From Andrena cerasifolii (lineage: Eukaryota; Arthropoda; Insecta; Hymenoptera; Andrenidae), in assembly GCF_050908995.1 (NCBI RefSeq), contig NC_135123.1, positions 17,236,001-17,300,000 on the forward strand: a stretch of DNA of 64,000 nt, given 5' to 3'. How positions within the stretch are numbered: position 1 is the stretch's first letter; every line of letters starts with the position of its first letter. Both the position numbers and the translations under genes were made by a program. Below the pieces are notes generated by a model. That model saw nothing but the letters and a program-made list of their open reading frames with translations. It ran no database searches and was not told the origin of the DNA. Positions 62,289 to 64,000 of the stretch are shown here, in pieces.

Positions 62289-62296
62289 TATAAATA
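62289..62296 (+). promoter_or_regulatory. TATA-box candidate
   Basis: GTCTATAAATAGTCGG context, a good TATAAATA match. Confidence 0.3.
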
Positions 62297-63226
62297 GTCG
62301 GAAGTGACGAGAAACCCTGGATGGATTGGAGTTACGAGCGGTGCTATTCAACACGCGCCATCTTTTAGAAAAATTCTTGCATCGGCACACCTATTCATCA
62401 GCAGGGGCACCTCATCCTTCCTTCAATCTCATCCCCACCCCCCCACTTCTACCATCGCGTCTTCTGTCAATCCGGTCAGCCCGGTCAGCCGACCGACGCG
62501 ATGCGAGCCTCGACCACGGGGAACGAGCCTTCGTTTCGACAAGATTCCGTTCCGTCCGCGTCTGCTACTCACCGATCAACCAATTTCTCCTTCCCACAGT
62601 TCTCTCCGAACCTTTTCCACGATACATAGATGTTTCCGGAGTTTACGACGTTGCGGCGTTGCTCTCGGACAATTTGGCTTGAAACCTTTTTCAGGAAAGG
62701 AGGGAAGAAGCTCGGAATGCGTCGGACCGTTAATAATAGTAATTTGTACGTATAAGTAGCGCGAGTTTGTAGCAACGTTAGCTCGTCGGTCTACGAGCCG
62801 CCTATTTAGTTGCGACGAGTCTCTCGCAAGGGTCCGGTCGGCCGGTTGGTCGCTCGTCACGAACACGTGCATCCGATTACTGCGTTCTATGTACGGGTCG
62901 CATTAATCTTCGATGAAACGCACCAACTGATTATCGTTCCATCTCGGCGAGCACAAAGAACAAACGCAAAGGACGATTGCCTGGTGCTACTTATTGTCAG
63001 TGGAGATTCGGGTAGCATATTCCGCTAGCGCCATGCAAACTGGCGCTATATTTGGCCGGATCGTTGTTGCCTTTCGTTTGCCGAGTTCCTTGAAACTCTT
63101 GAAAGCATGGAGAGCAGGAGGAGTACAAGATAGAAAGCGCAACGAAGGAAGATGGAGGTCCCGAATCGCGAAATTCGCGGCTCGGGAGACAGCCGAGTTT
63201 GAGAGCAGTAGCGTAGACGAGGATGG

Positions 63227-63234
63227 TATAAAAA
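63227..63234 (+). promoter_or_regulatory. TATA-box candidate
   Basis: GGTATAAAAACTTG context in GC-balanced DNA. Confidence 0.3.
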
Positions 63235-63389
63235 CTTGCTAGGAACCGTGGAAAGAGATAGCCTTTTCGGTTACACGCTTGCTCTTGCGGCGCGGGCGCT
63301 ACAGACGCGAAGAAAGCAGCAGGGGGAAAGAGAGCAGCGTTCCACGCCACACGCGTGCGTTGTGTACGGACGCAACAATACCGGGTCTC

Positions 63390-63397
63390 TATAAATA
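63390..63397 (+). promoter_or_regulatory. TATA-box candidate
   Basis: CTCTATAAATAGCGGAG, the strongest of the three, with CpG-rich DNA downstream. Confidence 0.4.
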
Positions 63398-64000
63398 GCG
63401 GAGATTCGCAAGCCTCGCGAGGCAGGGCGCTGTCATCGGGGGACAATGAGAGGACGGGAGAACGAGAGAACGAGTGAACGAGAAACGCGAGAAAATCGCG
63501 AGACGGCAGCGCGCGTTGCGCGTGGCGCGTCTGGCGCAGTTCCTTCTAGATATCCGTGGTGTGCGCGCGGGCAAATCCGCGCGCCTACCACCGCGACCGG
63601 TTTCTTTCCAAAACGCGGCATTGATTGGTTCGCTCGCCTCGATGCTCCTTCCTCCGTAATATCGATCGGTCTAGCGTTGGCCAGTGTCTAACCCATATCG
63701 AAGGCGATCCAAGGTGATCCATGATAAGCTACGCTAACGTTAGGTGGTGGTCGGCGTGATTCGCGTAGCACTCGCTTGTGCCGGGTGATGGTGTTTGGCA
63801 GTTGAGACAGTGGCGCGTGCAATTAGAGCTTAGCTTATCGCGTTCTGTCTCCGCAGTGCACGCTCCTGTACACGTGCAAACAGACGCGCGAGCTTGCTCG
63901 GTCGACGAGGGGGCGCATTTTCGAAAGGCCTGGTCGCGCGTCGCTGCGCGCGTTACGCTCCCACCTCCCCTTTCTTCCGATCTCCAAAACGCGAGCGTCG

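Larger units (their letters stand above)
61755..64000. other. Right-edge region without a recognised gene
   Basis: CpG-rich in the last 1.5 kb and probably the upstream region of a gene beyond the window. Three TATA-like boxes on the plus strand are listed separately. No coding exon could be supported. Confidence 0.4.

Noticed and set aside
1..64000. CRISPR arrays, operons, bacterial ribosome sites
   Set aside because: The DNA is eukaryotic with spliced genes; no regularly spaced direct repeats with unique spacers were seen.
1..64000. tRNA or rRNA genes
   Set aside because: I found no convincing A-box/B-box pair with cloverleaf arms and no rRNA-like stretch; a covariance search was not possible.

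Overview
The window is eukaryotic nuclear DNA, almost certainly from an insect. Genes are split by GT-AG introns, lie on both strands and are spaced by kilobases of AT-rich, transposon-littered or microsatellite-rich DNA. The protein set (syntaxin 1A, Ran, mitochondrial EF-Tu, a DUF229 protein, a CULD-like CUB/LDLa receptor, TMEM222, cytochrome c1) fits an arthropod. CpG-rich promoters and TTAGG-like tracts are compatible with Hymenoptera, but I cannot name a species.

Layout. 2.0-24.1 kb: Syntaxin 1A on the minus strand, assembled here from eight common coding exons plus three alternative last exons, each coding a different membrane anchor. Its introns carry a DNA-transposon graveyard (TA-, TTAA- and 8-bp-TSD elements, a dead Tc1-like transposase, foldback elements, a lone psq-type helix-turn-helix ORF). 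26.0-27.1 kb: Ran GTPase (+), whose 3' end is tandemly duplicated. 29.8-32.2 kb: mitochondrial EF-Tu (-) with a foldback MITE in one intron. 34.2-37.8 kb: a secreted cysteine-rich protein with four LDLa repeats (+). 39.4-41.7 kb: a DUF229 protein (+). 42.3-46.6 kb: a three-CUB, LDLa, single-pass receptor with a PPxY-rich tail (-), convergent with the DUF229 gene. 47.3-48.2 kb: TMEM222 (+), divergent from the receptor. 48.7-49.1 kb: a small UMA-domain-like protein (-). 54.1-55.2 kb: a diverged cytochrome c1 (-). From 55.3 kb to the end I see no host gene, only repeats, a palindromic foldback array, a 1-kb pogo-like deletion element and several TATA-box candidates near the right edge.

The genes do not form one pathway. 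They are an ordinary insect gene neighbourhood mixing housekeeping functions (Ran, EF-Tu, cytochrome c1), synaptic secretion (Syx1A) and extracellular or membrane proteins. Exon coordinates were derived by reading splice sites and checking that codon phases join. The most interesting points are the triple alternative anchor of Syx1A, the Ran terminal duplication with only synonymous changes, the cytochrome c1 paralogue with a 63-nt in-frame intron, and the pogo-like element that keeps only the two ends of its transposase.
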